A stretch of 64,000 nt of DNA from contig NZ_CP157794.1 in the NCBI RefSeq assembly GCF_040111675.1, positions 1,164,001 through 1,228,000 on the forward strand, in the 5' to 3' direction. Numbering within the stretch: the stretch's first letter is position 1; each line of letters starts with the position of its first letter. This stretch comes from Salinarimonas sp. (lineage in GTDB: Bacteria > Pseudomonadota > Alphaproteobacteria > Rhizobiales > Beijerinckiaceae). Of this stretch, positions 8,242-15,860 are shown in pieces. The notes beneath the pieces were generated by a model, which was not told where the DNA came from, did not search any database, and worked only from the letters and a program-made list of their open reading frames with translations. A program made the position numbers and the translations under genes.

Positions 8242-9176
8242 TCGAAGCCGCGATGCTCTGGAACGAGCCGAACAACAAGTCGCATTGGGACCTCGAGCTC
8301 GATCCCGACTTCCGGCTCTTCGCCGAGACCGCGATCGCGGGGGCGCAGGCCATCCACGACGTGAATCCCGCGATCCCGCGCGTGCTCGGCGGCATGTCGC
8401 CCATCGACGCCAATTTCGTGCGCAATATGCAGATGCGCGGCGTGCTCGACCACGTCGAGGCCATCGCCGTGCACGGCTTCCCGCTCGACTGGAACCACTG
8501 GTCGCTGCACGACTGGCCGGAGAAGGTCGCCGAGATCCGGGCGCTGACGCACCTGCCGGTCTGGGTGAGCGAGGTGGGCGTCTCGACCTTCGGGGCCGAG
8601 GAGGTCCAGGCCTGGGGCCTCGCGCGCACGGCGGCGCTGCTCAAGGGCCAGGCGCCGCGCGTCTTGTGGTACTCGCTCTTCGACCTGCCCAAGTCCTGGG
8701 AGGCGACCACGCGCCACCGCGAGGCGGAAGGCTCGTCCTACTACCGGCATTTCTACCTCGGCCTCATCCGCGAGGACGGCACGCCCAAGCCCTCGCTCGA
8801 GGTCTTCGCCGAGCACACGCCCGATCTCGGCCTGTGCCAGTGGTTCCATTTCGAGGACCACCGGCTCGACGACGCCGTCGCCTGGATGCGCCGGCTCGGC
8901 GTGCGCCACTTGCGCACCGGCCTGTCCTGGGCGGACTGGTACCGGCCCAACGCCGAGGCCTGGTTCGACCGCATGATGGACGCCCTCGCCGAGTTCGACG
9001 TCACCGTGACGTTCTGCTTCACCCCGGAGCACATGGGGATCGCGCCCCACCACACGAGCCCGCCGCAGCGCAAGGAGGACTTCGCCGATTTCTGCCGGCT
9101 GATGATCGAGCGCTACGCGGCGCGCACGGGCGTGGCGGACGCCCGCACGCTCGCGACTGCGGCGGGAGCGGCGTGA
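8238..9176 (+). CDS. Clan GH-A-like glycoside hydrolase with apparent circular permutation
   Basis: A 312-residue protein. The clan GH-A acid/base motif WNEP, normally at the end of strand 4, is at residues 8-11, right at the N-terminus. The nucleophile motif VWVSEVG (Glu112) and the strand-8 Trp (LWYSLFD, ~144) follow. Residues ~197-293 then look like strands and helices 1-3 of the same barrel: LGLCQWFHFE, LGVRHLRTGLSWA, DVTVTFCFTPEH and an amphipathic helix EDFADFCRLMIERYA. The order is therefore 4-8 then 1-3. ATG 8238 overlaps the methyltransferase stop, so there is no room for a missing upstream half. It is probably a beta-glycosidase/xylosidase-like enzyme or a transglycosidase in the operon's pathway. 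The permutation is my reading of the motifs. Confidence 0.75.
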   Translation: MIEAAMLWNEPNNKSHWDLELDPDFRLFAETAIAGAQAIHDVNPAIPRVLGGMSPIDANFVRNMQMRGVLDHVEAIAVHGFPLDWNHWSLHDWPEKVAEIRALTHLPVWVSEVGVSTFGAEEVQAWGLARTAALLKGQAPRVLWYSLFDLPKSWEATTRHREAEGSSYYRHFYLGLIREDGTPKPSLEVFAEHTPDLGLCQWFHFEDHRLDDAVAWMRRLGVRHLRTGLSWADWYRPNAEAWFDRMMDALAEFDVTVTFCFTPEHMGIAPHHTSPPQRKEDFADFCRLMIERYAARTGVADARTLATAAGAA

Positions 9177-10033
9177 TGGCCGGGCGTGCGGACGCGCCGA
9201 GCGGTGATGGCGCGCGCGCCTTTCTCGAAGCGCTCGCGGCCTCGCCCGACGCGATCGTCGAGACGTCCGTCATGCTCGTCGTCGCGCATCCCGACGACGA
9301 GACCATCATGCTCGGCGCGCAGATGCCGCGCCTGGCCCGGCTGGAGATCGTCACGGTCACCGACGGCGCCCCCGAGGACATGACGGACGCGCGCGCCCAC
9401 GGCTTTCCCACGCGCGAGGCCTATGCCGAAGCGCGCCGGCGCGAGCAGGCGGCGGCCGTGGCGCTCGCGGGCGTGGGCGAGGACCGGATCGGGCATCTCG
9501 GCTTCGCCGATCAGAGCGCGGCGCATCGGGTCGGCGACCTCTGTCCCGTGCTCGCCGCCCTGTTCGCCGCGCGCGCGCCGGAAATCGTCGTCACCCACGC
9601 GCTCGAGGGCGGCCATCCGGATCACGACGCGGTCGCTTTCGCGGTGCGCGCCGCGCGGCTGCTGGCGATGCGCGGCGGCGCGCAGGCGCCGGAGATCGTG
9701 GAGGCCCCGCTCTACCGGATGCGCGAGAAGATGCGGGTGCTCCAGCATTTCGGCGACGAGGAAGCCTCCGAGGCGGCGACGCTGGCGCTCGACGAGACGC
9801 AGCTCGCGCTCAAGCGCCGGATGATCGCCGCGCACGGGACCCAGGCCGCGGTGCTCGCGCCCTTCGCGCCGGAGGTCGAGCGCCTGCGACCGGCCGCGCC
9901 CGTCGACACGGACGTTTTGCCGAACGAGGGCGCGCTGCACTACGAGGTCCACCCCTGGGGGCTAGACGGCGAGACCTGGCTCGCGCGGGTCGCCGCCGCC
10001 CGGGTGGAATTCGACCTGCCGCGAAAGCTCTGA
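9176..10033 (+). CDS. PIG-L/LmbE family deacetylase (MshB-like)
   Basis: A 285-residue protein with the zinc-binding motif AHPDDE at residues 37-42 and the second ligand motif HPDHD at 147-151. Both are diagnostic of PIG-L/LmbE N-deacetylases. Known members deacetylate GlcNAc-inositol (MshB), GlcNAc-malate (BshB) or GlcNAc-phosphatidylinositol (PIG-L). Together with ino1 and glycosyltransferases in the same operon, an N-acetylhexosaminyl-inositol substrate is plausible. ATG 9176 overlaps the glycosidase stop by one base; a GTG at 9173 is also in frame. Confidence 0.9.
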   Translation: MAGRADAPSGDGARAFLEALAASPDAIVETSVMLVVAHPDDETIMLGAQMPRLARLEIVTVTDGAPEDMTDARAHGFPTREAYAEARRREQAAAVALAGVGEDRIGHLGFADQSAAHRVGDLCPVLAALFAARAPEIVVTHALEGGHPDHDAVAFAVRAARLLAMRGGAQAPEIVEAPLYRMREKMRVLQHFGDEEASEAATLALDETQLALKRRMIAAHGTQAAVLAPFAPEVERLRPAAPVDTDVLPNEGALHYEVHPWGLDGETWLARVAAARVEFDLPRKL

Positions 10034-10035
10034 TC

Positions 10036-11124
10036 ATGCCCCTGACGGTGCTCTCCGTCGCCTATCCTCACGCCCGCGTCGGTCCCGATGCGGTGGGCGG
10101 CGCGGAGCAGGTGCTCTCGACGCTCGACCGGGCGCTCGTGGCCGCGGGACATCGCTCGCTGGTGGTCGCTGCGGAGGGCTCCACGGTCGCAGGCGCGCTG
10201 ATCGCGATCCCCGAGACGCCCGGCCCGATCGACGACGCCGCCCGGGTCGCGGCGCAGGCGCGGGTGCGCGCGGCTATCGCCGCCATGCGGAGCCGGGAGC
10301 GGGTGGACGTGGTCCATCTCCACGGGATCGACTGCGCCGCCTACCTGCCGGACGACGGCGCCACCCTGGTCACGCTGCATCTGCCGCTCGACTGGTACCC
10401 GCCCGCGCTCTTCGCGCCGCGGACCGGGCTCACGCTGCATGCGGTGAGCGCCGCCCAGCACGCGACGAAGCCCGTCGGCGCGCGCCTCTCGGAGCCGATC
10501 GGCAACGGCGTGCCGGAGGCGCTGTTCACGACGCGCCAGACCAAGCGCGGCTTCGCGCTGATGCTCGGGCGGATCTGCGAGGAGAAGGGCGTCGATCACG
10601 CCCTGCGCGCCGCGCACGAAGCGGGGCGGAGCCTGCTGATCGGCGGGCAGGTGTTCCGCTACGCCGCGCACGAGGCGTATTTTCGCGAGACGGTCGCGCC
10701 GCTCCTCGACGGGCGCCGCCGCTTCCTCGGGCCCGTCGGCTTCGCCCGCAAGCGCCGGCTCCTCGCGGCGGCGGATTGCCTGCTCGTGCCGAGCCTCGTC
10801 GCCGAGACCGCCTCGCTCGTCGCCATGGAGGCGCTCGCCTGCGGCACGCCGGTGATCGCCTATCCGAATGGGGCGCTGGCGGACGTCGTGGAGCACGGCC
10901 GCACGGGGTTTCTCGTGTCCGACGAGGCGGAGATGGCCGAGGCGATGGCGCATGCGGGCGCGATCCGCCGCGAGACCTGCCGCGCGGTCGCGCGGGCGCG
11001 GTTCTCGGAGGCGGCGATGGTGGAGGGGTATCTCGCGCTCTACGAGGCGATGGCGGGCGGATCGCAGGACGCGGTCGCTTCCGTGTCATCCCCGGCCGGA
11101 GCGCCGTCAGGCGCGGAGGGGAAG
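10036..11124 (+). CDS. Glycosyltransferase family 4 (no stop codon of its own)
   Basis: Residues 1-~345 are a full GT-B glycosyltransferase: N-terminal VGGAEQVLSTL, HLHGIDC and, in the C-terminal domain, MLGRICEEKGVD and the donor-site run MEALACGTPVIAYPNGA. GT4 includes MshA, which adds GlcNAc to inositol-3-phosphate. It starts 2 bases after the deacetylase stop. After ~MAGGSQDAV the frame enters repeat R2 and then, without a stop, the IS110 element inserted at 11123. In frame, it continues open to 13689 through antisense transposase sequence and the GNAT gene. I place the end at the IS boundary; the functional domain is intact. Confidence 0.83.
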
Positions 11125-11139
11125 CGACTGTCTTGTCTG

Positions 11140-12105
11140 TCAAGCGGCTACGGCATTGTGCTGGCTTTCGGCAAGGGCTTTTCGAACGTCTCTGGCGATG
11201 GCGTTGAGGCGGACGACGAGCTTGCGCAGGAGAGCGATGCGGATGGATTTTGGCGCTTTTCCCTTGGCCTTGAGGGCGGCGTGCTTGGCGGCGAAGTCGG
11301 GGTTGTGGCGGACGAGAACGGTGACGATCGGGTACAGGCCGGATCGGACGCTGGCGCGGCCGCCACGGGTGGAGCGTTTGCCGGCGATGGTGGCGCTGTC
11401 CTTGGCGAGAGGAGCCGTTCCCGTGAGCTTGGCGGCCTGCTTGCCGGTGAGGAGCCCGATCTCGGGCAGGTCGGCGAGGACGAGGGCGGCGCTGGCGGTC
11501 GAGACGCCCTTGATCTCGCAGAAGGCGTCGAGCAGTGCGCTGGCGAGCGGGGCGGTGCGGGTCTGCTCGGCGATCTCGCGATCGAACAAAGCGACCTCCT
11601 CGCGCAGGAAGTCGATCTGGCGCTCGATGGAGGCGCGCACGGCCTCGTCCTCGACCAGGCGTGCGCGGTTCTGGCAGGCGACCTTGTCGCGCACGAGCTG
11701 GCGTCGACGCGTGACGAGCTCGCCGAGGCGGGCCTGCGCCGCGTCGTCCGGCGCCTTGGGGCGCAGCTTTCCCGTCGCCCCAAAGTCGGCGATGACGCCG
11801 GCGTCGATGCGATCGGTCTTCTCGAGCTTGCCGATGGCCTCGGCGAAGTGGCGGACCTGGCGGGGGTTGGCGATGGCGCAAGGCAGCCCTTCCGCCCAGA
11901 GCAGGCGGTGGACGAGGCGCTCGTACCCGCCGGTGGCCTCCAGCACGACGAGGCGGACGCGGTGCGCGCGGCACCATTCCGCGAGACGTGCGACGCCTTC
12001 GGGCGTTCGTTCGACGACGAGGTGCTTCCTCGCGTTCTCCTGTCCGGACAGGGCGGCGTCGAGCCGCTCCATGCCGATGTCCACTCCACAAATCGGTGTC
12101 GTCAC
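11140..12105 (-). CDS. IS110-family transposase (DEDD/RuvC-like recombinase)
   Basis: A 321-residue, apparently intact transposase. The N-terminal RuvC-like DEDD domain starts ICGVDIGMERLDAALS, continues with VVLEATGGYERLVH (acidic residue) and KTDRIDAGVIADF. The C-terminal Transposase_20 domain has EIKGVSTASAALVLADLPEIG and KRSTRGGRASVRSGLY, which contains the candidate catalytic serine. Lengths of both domains are normal for the family. It is antisense to the host operon. The enzyme would act with a guide (bridge) RNA made from its upstream non-coding end. Confidence 0.92.
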   Translation of the reverse strand: MTTPICGVDIGMERLDAALSGQENARKHLVVERTPEGVARLAEWCRAHRVRLVVLEATGGYERLVHRLLWAEGLPCAIANPRQVRHFAEAIGKLEKTDRIDAGVIADFGATGKLRPKAPDDAAQARLGELVTRRRQLVRDKVACQNRARLVEDEAVRASIERQIDFLREEVALFDREIAEQTRTAPLASALLDAFCEIKGVSTASAALVLADLPEIGLLTGKQAAKLTGTAPLAKDSATIAGKRSTRGGRASVRSGLYPIVTVLVRHNPDFAAKHAALKAKGKAPKSIRIALLRKLVVRLNAIARDVRKALAESQHNAVAA

Positions 12106-12304
12106 GGTAGCCTTCCTTGCGCATGCGATCGTTGGAGACCAAGCGACTGTGCGGTCGCGTGCGACAGGGCGGGCGTCCCAGGCTTCCCACGGTTGTCGGC
12201 CAGAGGGGACTCACGAGCGCGTCCCGCCCGCGACGGGGTCGGCTGCTACCGACCCCGTCGCAACCCCAAGCTTAGCAGCGCTCAAGGTCGCCGACGAAGA
12301 TACA
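12106..12304 (-). ncRNA. Candidate bridge RNA region of the first IS110
   Basis: The 199 bp between the left end of the element and the transposase start have no gene. In IS110-subgroup elements this end encodes the structured bridge RNA whose loops pair with target and donor DNA. A strong stem is visible: GGGGTCGGTAGCAGCCGACCCC in transposase orientation (two pairing arms around TAGCA). The target loop should pair with the R2 core GGGTCCCCTTCCCC. No exact RNA boundaries can be set by eye. Confidence 0.4.
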
Positions 12305-12345
12305 AGGGGACCCAGCACGAAAATCTCGCGGCGAAGCCGCGACCG

Positions 12346-13689
12346 TTGGCGGCGACCAGCCGCCTCGCCGGCGGCGACGGACGCGCCTGCGGCGCGACAT
12401 CTCGCGCTGGGTCCCCTTCCCCTGCGCCGGCTTCGCCGGCTCCGGCCGGGGATGACGGCGGTGGCGACCTCCACACCCGCCTCGTCGCCGACGACGCCGC
12501 GCTCGAGGCGCTGGCGCCGGCCTGGTGGGAGCTCTGGCGCGCGTCTCCGGAGGCGACGCCGTTCCAGGCGCCCGCCTTCCTGATCCCTTGGCGGCGGCAT
12601 TTCCGGCCGGGGCCCCTCGCGAGCGTCGCGGTGTTCGAGGGCGCGCGGCTCGTCGGGCTCGCGCCGTTCTGGCGCGAGGAGGAGAGCGCGCGGCTGCTCC
12701 CGCTCGGGATCTCGCTCGGCGACCAGCTCGACGTGCTCCTCGCGCCGGATCGCGCCGAGGCGGCGGGTGCGGCTCTGGCGGCGGGCCTCGCGGCGATCCC
12801 GGGCTGGCGCACGCTCGTCTGCGAGGAGACGCCGCCCGGCGCCGCCGTACGCCGCCTGCCCGCGCCGGCGGGCTTCGCCTGGGAGGAGGAGCCCGCGAGC
12901 GCCTGCCCCGTCGTCCCGCTCGCTCCGGACGACGCCGAGACGCTCGCCTGCGTGCCGCGCGAGCGCCGACGCAAGCTGCGCCGGGCGCATCGGCTGGCGG
13001 AGGAGGCGGGCGGGCTCGCGATCGTGGACATGGGAGACGACCCCGCCGGCTTCTTCTCCAACCTCGTCGCGCTGCACGAGACCCGCTGGCGCGCGCGCGG
13101 CGGGGACGGCGTCCTCGCCGACGAGGCCGCCCGCGCCTTCCATGCCGACGCGATTGCGGCGCTCGCCGTCGCCGGGATCGCGCGGCTCTACGCCGTTCGC
13201 ATCGGCGGGCGCGACGCCGCCGCGTATTACGGGCTTCAGGCCGCGGGCCGCGCCTACGCCTATCTCGGCGGCTTCGACATCGCCTTCGCGCAGGCGAGCC
13301 CCGGCGCGCTCGCGATGGAGCACGCGATCCGGCGGGCGGCGGCGGAGGGCGCGCGCGACTACGATCTCCTGCGCGGGCGGGAGCCCTACAAGTACGCCTT
13401 CGGCGCGCGGGACCGCTGGAACGCGCGCCTCACGCTTCGCCGGGACGGCGGCCGGGAGGAGGCCGCCTTACCCCTTTTCCTAGCGCTGTCGGTAGTGAGA
13501 AGCTGCTGTGGCGCAGGCGATGCGGGTATGGCTGTCATGCCGGCTGTCCTCGATGGCTCGGGAGGCTTGGCCGCCCGCATCGCCGCCTCTGATCGACCGC
13601 TGATTACGCGATGCCCTCGATGGCTTTGTAAGGCGATGCCGGCGAGACGAGGCCTGCGTTCCGGGGTCGGAAGGGGGGGTGAACGATGA
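12346..13689 (+). CDS. GNAT-family acyltransferase (CelD/BcsL-like), ends altered by repeat and IS
   Basis: The enzyme domain spans about 12466-13470: ALAPAWWELWRASPEATPF at its start, RRKLRRAHRL in the middle and RGREPYKYAFGARDRWNARL at its end. This is the Acetyltransf_6 (CelD-like) GNAT group, which acylates cell-envelope sugars or amino groups. There is no canonical in-frame start after the R2 repeat; TTG 12346 inside R2 is the nearest. Before the IS insertion the frame was continuous with the GT4 gene. At the 3' end the second IS110 removed the last few codons, so the frame now ends in an IS-derived tail at 13689. Function may survive because the core is complete. Confidence 0.7.
   Translation: MAATSRLAGGDGRACGATSRAGSPSPAPASPAPAGDDGGGDLHTRLVADDAALEALAPAWWELWRASPEATPFQAPAFLIPWRRHFRPGPLASVAVFEGARLVGLAPFWREEESARLLPLGISLGDQLDVLLAPDRAEAAGAALAAGLAAIPGWRTLVCEETPPGAAVRRLPAPAGFAWEEEPASACPVVPLAPDDAETLACVPRERRRKLRRAHRLAEEAGGLAIVDMGDDPAGFFSNLVALHETRWRARGGDGVLADEAARAFHADAIAALAVAGIARLYAVRIGGRDAAAYYGLQAAGRAYAYLGGFDIAFAQASPGALAMEHAIRRAAAEGARDYDLLRGREPYKYAFGARDRWNARLTLRRDGGREEAALPLFLALSVVRSCCGAGDAGMAVMPAVLDGSGGLAARIAASDRPLITRCPRWLCKAMPARRGLRSGVGRGGER
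13482..13685 (+). ncRNA. Candidate bridge RNA region of the second IS110
   Basis: About 204 bp between the element's left end and its transposase start, without a plausible gene. By analogy with IS110-subgroup elements this is where the bridge RNA is encoded. Boundaries and loops are not resolved by eye. Confidence 0.35.
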
Positions 13690-14864
13690 GGATATGCGTC
13701 GGCATCGATGCCGCGAAGGGCACGCATTGGGCGGTGGCGGTCGACGGCGAGGGCCGGGTCGTTCTCGACCGCGCGGTCGAGAACGACCCGGACGCGATCG
13801 ACGCGCTGGTCGGGGAGCTTCGCGCGCTCGGGCGAGAGGTGGTGATCGGGCTCGACGTCGTGGGCTCCTTCGCCCGCTTCCTCGAAGCGGTCCTGCTGGC
13901 CGAGGGCTTTGCCCTCGTGCACACGCCCGGCATCGCGGTGAACCGCGCCGGCCAGGGCTTCTCGGGGGGCGAACGCAAGTCCGACCCGCGGGATGCGCGC
14001 ACCATCGCGGACCTGGTGCGCACCCGCGATCTGCGCCCGATCCTGCCGGACGACGACACGCTCGTCGCGCTCCGGCTGAAGGTCGGTCGCCGGCGCGAGC
14101 TGATCCAGGATCAGACGCGGCGCATCTCCCGCCTGCGTGGACTTCTGTGCGGCATCCACCCCGGCCTCGAACGGACGCTGGACCTCACCTGCAAGGGGCC
14201 GCTGGCCCTGCTCACGCGCTACGTCACGCCGTCCGAGATCCGACGCGCCGGAAAACCCCGCCTGCTCGCGCATCTGAAGAGGACGCCGCACCTGCACGGG
14301 ACGGACGCCCTCGTCGATCGCGCGCTGGAGGCCGCCCGGGCGCAGAAGATCGTCGTGCCGGGCGAGGCGCCTACGGCCGAACTGATCCGCGAGCTTGCAA
14401 ACGAGGCACTCGAGGCGCGCGCCAGGATCGTCCGGATCGAGCGCGATCTCGAAGGCTTGCTCGCCGACCACCCTGACGGCGCCCTCATCCGTTCGCTGCC
14501 GGGGATGGGGGCGGTCCTCGCGGCAGAGTTCATCGCTTGCGTCGGCGACATCCGGCGCTTCGGGTCGGCCGACGCGCTGGCTTCCGCTGCCGGTCTCGCG
14601 CCCGTCCAGCGCCAGTCCGGAAAGCGCGCAGGCTGGCGGCGCGCCTACGGCGGCGACAAGGCCCTCAAGCGCGTCTTTTACCAGAGCGCCTTCTGCGCCG
14701 TCACGACCAAAGACCCTCTCTCCAAGGCCTTCTACGACCGCAAGCGACGCGAAGGAAAGCACCACACCCAGGCCCTCATCGCACTCGCAAGGCGCCGCGT
14801 CACCGTGATCTGGACCATGCTTCAGCGCCGCGAAGCCTTCGATCCCGATCGAAAAGCTGCTTGA
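13686..14864 (+). CDS. IS110-family transposase
   Basis: A 392-residue intact transposase, longer than that of the first IS110. The RuvC-like domain starts RICVGIDAAKGTHWAVAV and continues GLDVVGSFARFLEAVLL and KSDPRDARTIADL, which supply the DEDD acids. The C-terminal domain has IRSLPGMGAVLAAEFIACVG and the RQSGKRAGWRRAYGG region with the candidate catalytic serine. It lies in the same orientation as the operon, so operon transcription also crosses it. GGAAGGGGGGGTGAACG precedes the ATG. Confidence 0.93.
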   Translation: MRICVGIDAAKGTHWAVAVDGEGRVVLDRAVENDPDAIDALVGELRALGREVVIGLDVVGSFARFLEAVLLAEGFALVHTPGIAVNRAGQGFSGGERKSDPRDARTIADLVRTRDLRPILPDDDTLVALRLKVGRRRELIQDQTRRISRLRGLLCGIHPGLERTLDLTCKGPLALLTRYVTPSEIRRAGKPRLLAHLKRTPHLHGTDALVDRALEAARAQKIVVPGEAPTAELIRELANEALEARARIVRIERDLEGLLADHPDGALIRSLPGMGAVLAAEFIACVGDIRRFGSADALASAAGLAPVQRQSGKRAGWRRAYGGDKALKRVFYQSAFCAVTTKDPLSKAFYDRKRREGKHHTQALIALARRRVTVIWTMLQRREAFDPDRKAA

Positions 14865-14881
14865 CTTGCTCATTACGCGTC

Positions 14882-15847
14882 ATGAGCCGCTTCGACGCGA
14901 TCCTCGACGCCGCGCGCCGCGGCGAGACGCCGCCGCGGGTGGCGCTCGCGCATCTGATGGTCGAGGCGCCGGATGCGGAGAGCCTCGACGCCGCCCTCGC
15001 GGACGCCGCCGCGGGCGCGGCCACGCGCGCCGAGCGGGGCCGCATCCTCACGCTCCAGGCGCTCTGGCGGGCCAATGCCGGCGCCTGGGACGCCGTGCGC
15101 CGCGCCTTCGGCCTCGCGCTGCACGACCATCAGCCGGAGGGGCGCGGGCCCGAGACCGCCGCCGCCTGGGCGCGGGTCTACGACGCCATCGCCCGCGAGG
15201 CGCCGGAGGTCGGCGTCGCGCTCCATTCTCTCGGCGACGAGGCCGCGCTGGCGGAGGCGACCGGCGAGGTCGTGGCCGATCTCGTCGCCCGGGGGCTCGT
15301 CGGGGAGACGGCGCGGGTGGTCGAGGTCGGCTGCGGCGCCGGGCGCTTCGAGGAGGCGCTCGCCCCGCTCTGCGCGAGAGTGACCGGCCTCGACGTCTCC
15401 GAGGGCATGCTGGCGCGGGCGCGGGCGCGCTGCGCGCACCTGCCGAACGTCGCCTTCGCGCCGACCTCCGGCGTCGCCCTCGACGCACTCGCGCCGGAGA
15501 GCGCCGATCTCGTGCTGTTCGTCGACAGCTTTCCCTACGTCGTTCTCGCCGGCGCGGACGCCGTCACGGCGCATTGGCGCGACGCCGCCCGGGCGCTCGC
15601 CCCCGGCGGCGCGCTCGTCGTCGCGAACTATTCCTATCGCGGCGACGCCGAGGCCGACGCGGTGGAGTTCGCCCGCCGCGCGGAGGGAGAGGGGCTCGTC
15701 GTCGCGCGGCTCGGAGCGCGGCCGTACTCGCTGTGGGACGGGGCGGTCTACGAGGCGCGGCGACTCCCCTCTCTCCCAGCGCCCCGTCCGCATGAGCACG
15801 TGCCGCGGCGGACGCGCTTTACGGGACGGTCGCGACATGAAGGATAG
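14882..15847 (+). CDS. Class I SAM-dependent methyltransferase
   Basis: A 321-residue protein. Residues ~1-135 are an alpha-helical N-terminal region of unknown role; the methyltransferase domain follows with motif I ARVVEVGCGAGRFEEAL, the acidic strand VTGLDVSEGMLARARARC, motif II/III around ADLVLFVDSFPY and ALAPGGALVVANYSY. This is the last gene of the operon. Its ATG now follows the IS110 right end by 17 bases with no ribosome binding site; before the insertion it probably overlapped the GNAT stop. Translation may therefore be reduced in this strain. Confidence 0.82.
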   Translation: MSRFDAILDAARRGETPPRVALAHLMVEAPDAESLDAALADAAAGAATRAERGRILTLQALWRANAGAWDAVRRAFGLALHDHQPEGRGPETAAAWARVYDAIAREAPEVGVALHSLGDEAALAEATGEVVADLVARGLVGETARVVEVGCGAGRFEEALAPLCARVTGLDVSEGMLARARARCAHLPNVAFAPTSGVALDALAPESADLVLFVDSFPYVVLAGADAVTAHWRDAARALAPGGALVVANYSYRGDAEADAVEFARRAEGEGLVVARLGARPYSLWDGAVYEARRLPSLPAPRPHEHVPRRTRFTGRSRHEG

Positions 15848-15860
15848 AACGCCGACGGAC

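Larger units (their letters stand above)
11123..12304 (-). mobile_element. IS110-family insertion sequence inside repeat R2
   Basis: Comparison with intact R2 copies fixes the ends. In transposase orientation the junctions are GGGTCCC-CT-TGTATC and CAGTCG-CT-TCCCCT, and the empty site is GGGTCCC-CT-TCCCCT. A single CT core dinucleotide is therefore shared by both ends, as expected for IS110/IS621-type recombination, with no terminal inverted repeats. Element length is 1182 bp. It has about 200 bp of non-coding DNA 5' of the transposase and only 16 bp 3' of it, the IS110-subgroup layout. Confidence 0.85.
11084..12457. repeat. R2 palindromic repeat, split by an IS110 insertion
   Basis: Left part 11084-11124 begins TGTCATCCCCGGCCGGAGCG; right part 12305-12457 ends CTCCGGCCGGGGATGAC. 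Joined, they make about 188 bp, the same length and order of motifs as the copies at 25414-25603 and 41910-42097, including GGGGACCCAGCA, CTGGGTCCCCTTCCCC and nested terminal hairpins. The interruption is exactly the IS110 element. Confidence 0.8.
13474..14864 (+). mobile_element. Second IS110-family insertion sequence
   Basis: The element has an IS110-type layout: about 200 bp of 5' non-coding DNA, one transposase gene, and almost no 3' non-coding DNA. Ends were placed by reconstruction. Joining the GNAT frame at CT 13474-13475 (or 13480-13481) to CT 14865-14866 restores an open frame that ends in TGA overlapping the ATG of the next gene (ATGA), the junction style of the whole operon. The left end is uncertain by 6 bp. 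It is not the same element as the first IS110: the transposases are of different length and sequence. Confidence 0.75.
3574..15847 (+). other. Ten-gene inositol/glycoconjugate operon, interrupted by two IS110 elements
   Basis: Ten plus-strand genes run from inositol-3-phosphate synthase to a SAM methyltransferase. Before the IS insertions most junctions overlap by 1-4 bases (ATGA or TTGA) or are separated by at most 3 bases, which indicates one translationally coupled operon. The enzyme set (inositol phosphate synthase, phosphatase, two glycosyltransferases, nucleotidyltransferase, PIG-L deacetylase, GNAT, two methyltransferases, glycosidase) points to synthesis of a modified inositol-containing glycoside. 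That product is inferred, not shown. Confidence 0.75.

Noticed and set aside
10036..13689. A single 1217-residue protein joining glycosyltransferase, middle region and GNAT
   Set aside because: The middle 394 codons are the antisense strand of an IS110 transposase. Only an ancestral GT4-GNAT fusion without that part is plausible.
3574..15847. A true mycothiol biosynthesis operon
   Set aside because: No MshC-like cysteine ligase or mycothiol-dependent enzyme is present, and the extra methyltransferases, nucleotidyltransferase and glycosidase do not fit. Only the early-step logic is shared.
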